From Verrucomicrobiota bacterium (lineage in GTDB: Bacteria > Verrucomicrobiota > Lentisphaeria > Oligosphaerales > Oligosphaeraceae), in contig JAGVUR010000002.1 in the NCBI GenBank assembly GCA_019136135.1, positions 1-46,198 of the forward strand: DNA of 46,198 nucleotides, in the 5' to 3' direction. Under the pieces are notes generated by a model, which saw nothing but the letters and a program-made list of their open reading frames with translations, made no database searches and was not told the origin of the DNA. A program made the translations under genes and the position numbers. Below are positions 8,720 through 15,731 of this stretch, in pieces; within the stretch, counting starts at the first letter, position 1, and each line of letters begins with the position of its first letter.

Positions 8720-9081
8720 GGACGGAAAACCATTGCGTACACATGCTGAATGCTGAATGACCCGTCCGACCCAGTCAGACCCAGTCAGACCCAGCCAGAC
8801 CCAGCCAGACCCAGCCAGACCCAGCCAGACCCAGCCAGACCCAGCCAGACCCAGCCAGACCCAGCCAGACCCAGCCAGACCCAGCCAGACCCAGCCAGAC
8901 CCAGTCAGACCCAGTCAGACCCAGTCAGACCCAGTCAGACCCAGTCAGACCCAGTCAGACTAGGGATGCACCATTTGCAGCCGCTTAACTTCCGCCGTCG
9001 CTTGAGTACGAGCACCCCGGGTGTCCGTACCTAAACTGTTGTCATGGCGCCAACTGCTTTTTTAGGTTAATAGCCAGGCTT
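8720..9081. other. intergenic region with repeat array between convergent genes
   Basis: This 362-base spacer separates the plus-strand isomerase from the end of the minus-strand SDR gene. It holds TGCTGAATGCTGAATGA at 8744-8760, which leads into the tandem array at 8771-8960. The remaining 120 bases contain a short near-palindrome (CACCCCGGGTG, near 9014) but no terminator or gene that I can support. The proline/glutamine-rich reading frames through the array are by-products of its 10-base period. Confidence 0.7.
8771..8960. repeat. 10-bp tandem repeat, 19 copies
   Basis: Nineteen consecutive exact-length units of CCAGYCAGAC run from 8771 to 8960. The variable base is T in the first two units, C in the next eleven and T in the last six, so variants lie in blocks, as produced by slippage or unequal exchange. 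The unit is not a multiple of three, and no stop occurs in any plus-strand frame. The element is entered through TGAATGACCCGTCCGACCC (8754-8772), which matches 42113-42131 with one mismatch. Confidence 0.97.
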
Positions 9082-9840
9082 TTACAGGTGCAATCCGCCA
9101 GTCACGGGGATGTCTGCACCGGTGATGTAGCTTCCGGCGGGTGATGCCAGCAACAGCGCCGTTCCTGCGATGTCTTCCGCGACTCCAATACGATGGGCGG
9201 GAATGGCATCCAGGATGCGGAGGCGCGTGTCTTCATCCGAAAGTGTCTCCGCATTTCGGTCGGTGGCAATGCAGCCTGGCGAGATGTTGTTGACGGTCAC
9301 CCCGTCTCCAGCGCATGTTCGCGCCAGGGTCATCGCCACCGTGCAAAGCGCGGTTTTCGTCGCCGAATACATGATCAACCTTGGGGAAGGACGATATTGG
9401 TTCACGCTTCCAATCGTGATCACTCGCCCGAAGCCTCGGCGACGCATCTCGGGTATCATCTTCCTCATCATCACGCAACACGACTTTACGTTGGTGATGA
9501 ATTCACGGTCGAATTCCTCGTCGTCAAAATCCTCGATCGTCATGTATTTTTGCAGGGAAGCATTCAGGACCAAGATGTCAGGAGTATCGACTTGTTCCAG
9601 CAGGCGTCGTGTCGAGTCCATGTCAGACAGATCGGCCGTCACCGACTCGCAGGATATCCCCATTCCCCGCGCTTCTTCCAAGGTCGCCGTCAATGCCTTG
9701 GATGGGCGGCTGCCGTGGAAGACAACCTTTGCGCCAGCCTGCCCCAAGGTCAAGGCAATCGCCCGGCCAATCCCCCGGGAAGATCCCGTCACCAACGCGA
9801 CACGACCACTCAAATCAAACATTCCCTGAATGCTTTCCAT
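9082..9840 (-). CDS. SDR-family NAD(P)-dependent oxidoreductase
   Basis: A 252-residue classical short-chain dehydrogenase. The cofactor motif is T18-GSSRGIG (T18-G25), the NAG-equivalent is LNAS (92-95), and the catalytic residues are S145, Y158 and K162 (YSATK). The C-terminal ITGADIPVTGG is typical of FabG-like sugar or polyol dehydrogenases. The start at 9840 has AAGAGGG upstream; a start six codons later is also possible. It is the last gene of the five-gene minus-strand operon, after the RraA-like gene by 17 bases, and probably oxidises or reduces an intermediate of that pathway. Its own substrate is not determinable from sequence. Confidence 0.88.
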   Translation of the reverse strand: MESIQGMFDLSGRVALVTGSSRGIGRAIALTLGQAGAKVVFHGSRPSKALTATLEEARGMGISCESVTADLSDMDSTRRLLEQVDTPDILVLNASLQKYMTIEDFDDEEFDREFITNVKSCCVMMRKMIPEMRRRGFGRVITIGSVNQYRPSPRLIMYSATKTALCTVAMTLARTCAGDGVTVNNISPGCIATDRNAETLSDEDTRLRILDAIPAHRIGVAEDIAGTALLLASPAGSYITGADIPVTGGLHL

Positions 9841-9857
9841 CTGTGTACACTACCCTC

Positions 9858-10613
9858 TTAGAAATACCCGCCCTTGTCAATGATTTCCGAAATGGTATCG
9901 CCTTGGCGAACCCAGGAGAAAATATCAATTTCGTTACGTTCGATTCCTTCGGCTCTAAGCAGCACGTCATAGGCGATTTCCCTAGGCACGCAGACGACGC
10001 CGTCGATATCGCCGAAGATGATATCGCCAGGTCTCACGGTCACGTTTCCGATTTTGATCGGCACTTGGTAATGCGTGATCATGCAACGTCCCAGGCTTCC
10101 GTTGCTGGTACGGTACTTGTAGAACACGGGGAAGTCCTGCTCCAGGATTTGCTTCGTATCGCGGATGCCGCCTGCGATGACGGCTCCTCGAATTTGCTTG
10201 CTTTTCGCGGTCGCGGTCATCACGCCGCCCCACAGCGACGCCTCGGTATCCTCCGACGTATCCCAGACAACGATGCCATCGGGCGTCATATCATCCAGCA
10301 TTTGGGCACGGAAAGTCATTTCGCCTTCGATCATCACATTGGGCGCGCTCTTGACGGTAAAGGCTTCTCCGCAAACCACCATTTCATCTCTCAGGGGCAT
10401 GATCGAGCTAGGCAGGTTTTGATTCAGCAGGGTCAATTCCCTCATGACGTCGTTGATGCACCCAGTGTAGAGCTTTTCATAGCGTTCGCACAATTCCTTC
10501 AGGGGAATCGGGAATTCGTTGGTCGGGATATGCTGTCGCTTTTCGATCAGCTTCTCCAATTTCATCAGGCCTGCTTCCTTGGCCATTTCCCTCATATCTT
10601 TCAATGACGGCAT
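9858..10613 (-). CDS. RraA-family protein (HMG/CHA aldolase-like)
   Basis: A 251-residue member of the RraA / 4-hydroxy-4-methyl-2-oxoglutarate aldolase fold. Family residues are in place: W128-G-G130, then GGIRD (148-152), whose R151 and D152 match the substrate- and metal-binding Arg-Asp of the aldolases, followed by IFGDIDGVVCVPRE. The N-terminus carries about 50 extra helical residues compared with plain RraA. The ribosome site AAGGAG is strong. In sugar-acid operons such proteins are usually retro-aldolases or decarboxylases of alpha-keto acids, which fits its place immediately downstream of an enolase-superfamily dehydratase. A role as an RNase E inhibitor is unlikely in this context. 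Confidence 0.82.
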   Translation of the reverse strand: MPSLKDMREMAKEAGLMKLEKLIEKRQHIPTNEFPIPLKELCERYEKLYTGCINDVMRELTLLNQNLPSSIMPLRDEMVVCGEAFTVKSAPNVMIEGEMTFRAQMLDDMTPDGIVVWDTSEDTEASLWGGVMTATAKSKQIRGAVIAGGIRDTKQILEQDFPVFYKYRTSNGSLGRCMITHYQVPIKIGNVTVRPGDIIFGDIDGVVCVPREIAYDVLLRAEGIERNEIDIFSWVRQGDTISEIIDKGGYF

Positions 10614-10660
10614 AGTAGCTACTCCTTGTCAATTATGACGCTTGTTCTTCAACCTTAGTA

Positions 10661-11977
10661 TTACGACCATTCTCTGTCATTGGACCATTCCTTGTCCCAC
10701 TGCGCCGTCGATCCCCATGCCTCCGGGAAATCCGGATGCAGTTTTTCGGCGATCAGTTCTTCGTTCAGTTCTTCGATTCCCAATCCCGGGCTGGTTGGCA
10801 CCGGGATGAATCCATCTTTAATCTGAATGGACGGGACAACCAAGTCCTTCCACCACGGAACATCAACCGAATGAACCTCAAGGGACATGAAATTCCGAGT
10901 CGCGGCGGCTACATGGACAGCGGCCAGGCAGGCAATCGGACTTCCTGCCATGTGCAGCGACATCTGGACGCCGTGATCCTCGGCCAAGTCGCCGATCTTC
11001 TTCGTCTCCATGATGCCGCCAGCAGACAGCACGTCTGGATGGACTACAGCCAAGGCTCCCGACTTGAACAGCGGCATAAACGACTCCTTCAGGTACATGT
11101 CCTCGCCCGTGCCCAGGGGCACCGTGGTCGATTGCGCCAAGCGCACCCACTGGTCCGTCATCTGCCAAGGAATCGCATCCTCCATCCATGCCAAATTGAA
11201 CTTCTCGAGACGGCGTGCCAGCTTGATGCAATCCTCAACCGGGATATGTCCCAAATGGTCGATGGCGATCGGAATCTCGTATCCTGTCGCCGCACGGCAA
11301 TCGGCCATGTATTGCTCCAGGTAGTCGAGTCCCTTTTCCGTCAGGTGAATTCCCGTGAACGGATGTGCCGTATTGAATAGGTCGTATGCGACGCCACGCA
11401 TCGCCCGCGGGTCGATCGAGCCATGAGGCGTCGAAAACACAGTCTTTTTGTACTCTTGCATGGTTTTCAGGAATCCCGCAGGCGCGGACAACGTGCCTGG
11501 GACATTCATCAGGAGTTCAATCCCCAAATCCATCTTCAGGAATGTGTAGCCCTGGCGCATCCGCTCGACCAGCGCCCGTCCCATTTCCCGCCCATTGCCC
11601 TGGTTGTCCGTGTCGCAATAAACACGGATCTTGTCACGGAACTTACCGCCAAGCATCTGCCAGACAGGCACTCCCCAAGCCTTGCCGGCCAAATCCCAGC
11701 ATGCCACCTCCAACGCACAAACACCGCCGGCTTGACGGGAAGGACCGCCAAATTGCTTGATTCGACGGAATATCTTCTCGACATTGCATGGATTCTCGCC
11801 CAGTATCCTGGATTTCAGCATCGCGGCATAGGTCCTGCTGGACGCATCACGCACCTCGCCATACCCAATCAAACCCTGGTTCGTATAGACTTTTACCAAC
11901 GTGCAACGTTTCGGCGCACCGTCGATGTCCGCAAACCTGACGTCCGTAACCTGCAAATTTTTTGGATCAATCGCCAT
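10661..11977 (-). CDS. mandelate racemase/muconate-lactonizing family (enolase superfamily) enzyme
   Basis: A 438-residue enolase-superfamily protein, probably an acid-sugar dehydratase. An N-terminal capping domain (1-130) precedes the barrel. K148-x-D150 (FLKMD) is the second-strand catalytic pair; metal ligands are D240 (IAIDHLGH), E266 (WMEDAIP) and E292 (GTGEDMY); H342 (SLHMAG) can act as general base. The wording of these motifs is closest to galactonate/gluconate-dehydratase-like groups, but specificity in this superfamily cannot be read safely. The start has AAGGAAGAG just upstream. A 93-base gap containing a strong hairpin separates it from the preceding ceramidase-like gene. The product, a 2-keto-3-deoxy acid, would suit the downstream RraA-like protein. 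Confidence 0.85.
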   Translation of the reverse strand: MAIDPKNLQVTDVRFADIDGAPKRCTLVKVYTNQGLIGYGEVRDASSRTYAAMLKSRILGENPCNVEKIFRRIKQFGGPSRQAGGVCALEVACWDLAGKAWGVPVWQMLGGKFRDKIRVYCDTDNQGNGREMGRALVERMRQGYTFLKMDLGIELLMNVPGTLSAPAGFLKTMQEYKKTVFSTPHGSIDPRAMRGVAYDLFNTAHPFTGIHLTEKGLDYLEQYMADCRAATGYEIPIAIDHLGHIPVEDCIKLARRLEKFNLAWMEDAIPWQMTDQWVRLAQSTTVPLGTGEDMYLKESFMPLFKSGALAVVHPDVLSAGGIMETKKIGDLAEDHGVQMSLHMAGSPIACLAAVHVAAATRNFMSLEVHSVDVPWWKDLVVPSIQIKDGFIPVPTSPGLGIEELNEELIAEKLHPDFPEAWGSTAQWDKEWSNDREWS

Positions 11978-12024
11978 ACTCTTCCTTTACCTCCTATGTC
12001 GTGGCTCAGATGAAAAACCATTTC

Positions 12025-12057
12025 AGGCGTCCCGTCGCGATTCATGCCGGGACGCCT
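12025..12057 (-). other. strong intercistronic hairpin within the minus-strand operon
   Basis: AGGCGTCCCG (12025-12034) pairs perfectly with CGGGACGCCT (12048-12057) around a 13-base loop. Read on the minus strand it follows the ceramidase-like gene by 13 bases and is not directly followed by a T run (GAAATGG, then TTTTT), so it is better seen as an mRNA-stabilising or partial-termination element than as a full terminator. Confidence 0.7.
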
Positions 12058-12070
12058 AGATTCTCTAAAG

Positions 12071-13573
12071 TCACTCTTTTTTCTTCAAATCATTCAATCT
12101 TGCAAGGGTTGCCTCGACCAGTTCCTGTCCGCCCTTTGGTGAAACCCAGTTGCAATAGCGGGACGAACTGTATCCGCCGCCTTCGACGGCACGCTCCGTC
12201 GCCAAATACCCAGAGCCTGTTTCGTATTGGTTGTCGCACAACTGCACCGTAAACGTCTGCTCGTAGGGGCTTCGCGCCTGAATGCGATGCATGTAGTCCT
12301 GGTACAACTCAAAGGGACTGGTGACAAAGGCAATGTCGCCAACCGCAACCACATGCAATTCCATCGCATAGCGTTCGCCATTGCGGACGCGTCCGCAACG
12401 AGCCAGGAATGCCTTGCTTCGATTGCGACGAGCCGCCAAAATCGAATCTTCGCGGAAGCGTTCCCAGGGCGTGCCGTCCTTGCGGAATTCCATCTTCTGC
12501 AACTCGGCCTGGACTGTGATCTCATTCTTGTACTCTTCTTCTGTGAAAGGACGAAGTTCCAGGTCAATCTTCTCGACGCTGTTGACGATCTTGACCTCGT
12601 AGCGAATGTCCTTCTTTGCCCAGGACAAGACCTCGTCAAAGGCACCGCACAGGCGTTCCGCGATGTCCATCCGCTCCGTGATGGTCGAAAACTCCCCGTA
12701 CTTGAGCTTGAATCTACGTTCCTGCGCCGCCCTGTAGTGGAGAATCCGCGGCGACAGGTCGCCAGCCGGCGCGCATTGTGCAAGCACGTTGATCGGACCA
12801 TGCTTTTCGGCAAGCCGCTGCCTGACCTGATGCCAGAAATCCGCCGTCAACGAATCGAATCCCTCGGAATTCTGCGACGGGCAAGCCAGGTTGACCACGG
12901 CGCCCGTCAAGGTTCCTTCCGCATCGAAGGTATACATCAGGTTGACGAAATGATCAGCGCCTGCCTCGTAGTGGCTGAACTGATCGTCATTCGTGTATCC
13001 ATACATCGCAGCATGTCCATTGACGGCCATGCCCGTGGCTCCGCCTCGTCCTGGGCGCTTGGACAAATCGTCGAAATACCACACTTTCCTGCTGTGTGAA
13101 GCCACTGCATATCCGTATCCCCAGGCGACACCGCCTTCGGAACGCGTCTCCCAGGCTTCCTTGACGGCCTGGGAACAAGCTTCGAGGAACAGCTCGCGTG
13201 CTTGCGAGGAAGGCATGTACTTGACCTCGGGATCCACGGGGAAGTCGCGCAGCGGCTTCGCCATCCCTTCCCCGTTGAAGTCCGTGGTACAATGTGTATG
13301 CGTGCAATTCATCACCAACTTGGCAACGTCAACCTCAGGAACCAAGACACGAACACGCTCACGCACTTCCGTCACTATCGTTCCATGGAAGCCAGTCGCA
13401 TCGCAGGACAGCCACACCATCTGGTCGTCGCCGCTATCTAGGACCAACGCCGTAACCGTAACCGGATCCGTTATCCCCTTGGACAAGCGAATATGGAACT
13501 GACCGTGGATGCAGGTGGGCTCGGTCGTCGAAAAATCCTTGCAAGACCAACCAATCTTTAGTTTTCCTGACAT
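12071..13573 (-). CDS. neutral/alkaline ceramidase N-terminal-domain-like protein
   Basis: A 500-residue protein without a signal peptide. It resembles the N-terminal domain of neutral ceramidases, as found in many uncharacterised PVC-bacteria proteins: the early KIGWSCKDF strand, LSCDATG, the zinc-type motif THTHC (H92, H94), VNLACPSQNSEG, LAQCAPAGDLSPR and a late VAVGDIAFVTSPFELYQDY segment. True ceramidases are larger, exported and have a C-terminal Ig-like domain, which is absent here. The gene lies inside a sugar-catabolic operon (19 bases after the isomerase gene), so an amide or ester hydrolase acting on a sugar derivative is more likely than lipid hydrolysis. GGAG precedes the start. 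Confidence 0.7.
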   Translation of the reverse strand: MSGKLKIGWSCKDFSTTEPTCIHGQFHIRLSKGITDPVTVTALVLDSGDDQMVWLSCDATGFHGTIVTEVRERVRVLVPEVDVAKLVMNCTHTHCTTDFNGEGMAKPLRDFPVDPEVKYMPSSQARELFLEACSQAVKEAWETRSEGGVAWGYGYAVASHSRKVWYFDDLSKRPGRGGATGMAVNGHAAMYGYTNDDQFSHYEAGADHFVNLMYTFDAEGTLTGAVVNLACPSQNSEGFDSLTADFWHQVRQRLAEKHGPINVLAQCAPAGDLSPRILHYRAAQERRFKLKYGEFSTITERMDIAERLCGAFDEVLSWAKKDIRYEVKIVNSVEKIDLELRPFTEEEYKNEITVQAELQKMEFRKDGTPWERFREDSILAARRNRSKAFLARCGRVRNGERYAMELHVVAVGDIAFVTSPFELYQDYMHRIQARSPYEQTFTVQLCDNQYETGSGYLATERAVEGGGYSSSRYCNWVSPKGGQELVEATLARLNDLKKKE

Positions 13574-13591
13574 TTCAACACTCCGGATTCA

Positions 13592-14476
13592 TTACTTGTA
13601 AAGTTTCATCAAGTCATCGAAAGACGACACCATATCGGTAATGGACACCCCTTTTCTCAAAGGCAAGACCTCGTTTTGGATCACCTGAAGTCTCGGTGCC
13701 TTTGCGAGCAAGCTCATTTCGCGCTCCCAGTTGATCGTCCCCTGGAATGGGAGGATGTGGTCATCCACCACGCCGAGATTGTCGTGAAGATGGCAGTTGA
13801 CCACGTGCGGCAGGATCTTCTCCAACAGATTATCATCCCATTGCACCGGTTTCTTGAAATATGCCCATTGCTTGCTTGCCGCCCCTTCGACTCCGGGATC
13901 GCGCGCCATCAGGTTGGCATGCCCCGCATCATAGCAAATGCCCAGCCAGGGCGAGTTGAAAAACTCGATATGATCAAGCAGCGCCGCCGAGTCATTCAAC
14001 GGACTCCAAATGTTTTCGATGCAGATCACGACGCCGCACCGTTCGGCAACTGGCAGCAACGCCTCCAATCCGCGACGCACGTTCAAGTGCAGCTCTTCCA
14101 CGCTTCGCTCGCCGTATGTCGCATTTCCATTGCCCACATGGATGGTCAAGGTCTTCACCTCCATCAGGGCGCACGCTTCCAACGCCAGCGAATGCCTGCT
14201 GATCATCATCGGGCGGTATTCCTCAAAGGGCAGGCACAAGTCGTCATAGGCTCCGAACAAGGCGTGACCATCATTAAAGCTCATTCCCGCATCGGCGATT
14301 TCCTGCTTGAGCGCCACGGCGTGGGCATTTTTCTGCATGACGAGCCCCAACAGCTGCCCGGTCAGCACGAGATGTTTTGCCCCGACTTGGCCAAACTCGC
14401 GAAACAATCCTTTCCGAGCCTTTTCGCTATATTCAGCCCACTCGAACACATGAGTCACAGGTACCATAAAATTCAT
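13592..14476 (-). CDS. sugar phosphate isomerase/epimerase family TIM barrel, operon leader
   Basis: A 294-residue member of the xylose-isomerase-like TIM-barrel superfamily. Metal-site candidates are E in ICIENIWSP, D and H in YDAGHAN, H in NCHLHDN and E in QNEVLPL. It is the first gene of the five-gene minus-strand operon, with a strong AAAGGAG ribosome site and a promoter candidate at 14521-14548. It shares its barrel motifs with the isomerase-like proteins at 7979, 37056 and 40397 but is longer. It could open the pathway by isomerising or epimerising the incoming sugar; substrate unknown. Confidence 0.8.
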   Translation of the reverse strand: MNFMVPVTHVFEWAEYSEKARKGLFREFGQVGAKHLVLTGQLLGLVMQKNAHAVALKQEIADAGMSFNDGHALFGAYDDLCLPFEEYRPMMISRHSLALEACALMEVKTLTIHVGNGNATYGERSVEELHLNVRRGLEALLPVAERCGVVICIENIWSPLNDSAALLDHIEFFNSPWLGICYDAGHANLMARDPGVEGAASKQWAYFKKPVQWDDNLLEKILPHVVNCHLHDNLGVVDDHILPFQGTINWEREMSLLAKAPRLQVIQNEVLPLRKGVSITDMVSSFDDLMKLYK

Positions 14477-14520
14477 ACGCTCCTTTTTTTAAGACTAAAT
14501 TTCAAAAACAAAAACATAAA

Positions 14521-14548
14521 ACTATACTTGCGTTTTCGTATTTGTCAC
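14521..14548 (-). promoter_or_regulatory. promoter of the five-gene catabolic operon
   Basis: On the minus strand GTGACA (14548-14543) and TATAGT (14526-14521) are separated by 16 bases, about 45 bases before the start of the isomerase gene. It lies in the 215-base spacer shared with the divergent plus-strand gene at 14692; the rest of that spacer is AT-rich with no clear structure. Confidence 0.5.
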
Positions 14549-14691
14549 ACGCTTCCAAGCAATTGCAGGAAGTTTTTCATGCTTCGCCAACAAAAAAAGC
14601 CCTTTCCTCAAGCAAAAGCACAAAACAAGCATTATGGTACTGTATTCACAGAATATCCGCCATGAGTTTTGAATCAACCAAAGGATTCCCA

Positions 14692-15705
14692 ATGATGAAA
14701 CGCATTGCACTACCTCTCTTCCTGATCTTCGCCCTCGTAAATGCACAGCAAATCGATTGGAAAAACGCCGAGGAAATCCGAGAAGGCGTCAGGCTGGTCA
14801 GGCTTGACAGAAAAGTCAAGCTCGACAAGCCAAGATCGGAAGATCAACTCAAGCAAGACCAAGCGAGAGCAGACAAGAATGCGGGTGGACCTGGAATACT
14901 CACGGTCGATCCCGACTTCAGGCCGATGAAAATCGTCGTCATGAGAGTTGACCTCAAACTCAAGGGACTGACCTTCACGGGCACAGGCCGGGACAAGGAC
15001 TGGGGAGAGAAAATGCCCGATTACCCGAAGGATAACCAGCACAGCATCATTCGTACCTTGAGGATGCGTACGGCAGACTTCATGAAGGATGCGAGAAAAC
15101 CTGTCGCAGAAGGTGGCCGTGGACTCGACATGATCGTCGCATGCAACTCCGCGCCCTGGGCGCCTTGGGAAAAGCCTTTCACCCACAAGTACGGGAATCC
15201 CCATGGACTTGAAATCTCCGACGGCATCATCGTCAACGACAAGGGGCATAATAGCCCGATGTTCGTCGTCTACAAGTCAGGTGAGATTGACATCGTGCCC
15301 GGACCGCTCCCCAAGGATCAATACGACAAGCTCTGGCTCGCAACCACAGGATTCGGAAGCATCATGATCAAGGGCGAAAGGGCGCCGGGGATCGCACAAG
15401 GATACGAACGGCCGCTGATGCCAAGAATGACCTACGGCTTGGACGCTGAACGCAACTACCTCTACCTGGTCACCGTTGACGGGCGGCAGCCAGGATGGTC
15501 GGAAGGCGCAATCGGCGAAGACCTCTACAACATCTTCAAGGACGCGGGCGCCTATGACGTCATCGACATGGACGGCGGCGGCTCGGCAACCCTCTGCTAC
15601 TGGGATGCCGAAAAGCAGCAGCCCGTAATCGTCAACCGCCACAACTACAAGGCCAACTACTTCAGGCCATGCGGCATGAACATGGGAATCTATCTTAAGA
15701 AATAG
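14692..15705 (+). CDS. exported phosphodiester glycosidase-family (NAGPA domain) protein
   Basis: A 337-residue exported protein; the start at 14692 (or the adjacent ATG at 14695) gives a signal peptide (MKRIALPLFLIFALVNA) and has AAAGGA at the right distance. The C-terminal half carries the NAGPA/DUF2233 hallmark: TVDGRQPGWSEG followed by DMDGGGSATL (D294-G-G-G-S298). The family includes the mammalian enzyme that removes GlcNAc from a phosphodiester, and bacterial proteins in cell-wall or exopolysaccharide metabolism. About 60 residues after the signal form a charged linker. It lies 26 bases ahead of the 1294-residue secreted protein, so both may act on the same extracellular glycan. Confidence 0.82.
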   Translation: MMKRIALPLFLIFALVNAQQIDWKNAEEIREGVRLVRLDRKVKLDKPRSEDQLKQDQARADKNAGGPGILTVDPDFRPMKIVVMRVDLKLKGLTFTGTGRDKDWGEKMPDYPKDNQHSIIRTLRMRTADFMKDARKPVAEGGRGLDMIVACNSAPWAPWEKPFTHKYGNPHGLEISDGIIVNDKGHNSPMFVVYKSGEIDIVPGPLPKDQYDKLWLATTGFGSIMIKGERAPGIAQGYERPLMPRMTYGLDAERNYLYLVTVDGRQPGWSEGAIGEDLYNIFKDAGAYDVIDMDGGGSATLCYWDAEKQQPVIVNRHNYKANYFRPCGMNMGIYLKK

Positions 15706-15731
15706 CCACGGTCAGCCAGGAGACATCCACG

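Noticed and set aside
8750..9034. Proline/glutamine-rich reading frame through the 10-bp array (PSQTQPDPAR period)
   Set aside because: The unit length is not a multiple of three and contains no stops in any plus-strand frame, so open frames arise automatically. There is no ribosome site and no non-repeat coding sequence.
9609..10607. 332-codon frame antisense to the SDR and RraA-like genes
   Set aside because: The opposite strand encodes two proteins with intact catalytic motifs; this frame has no recognisable motif and crosses the intergenic boundary.
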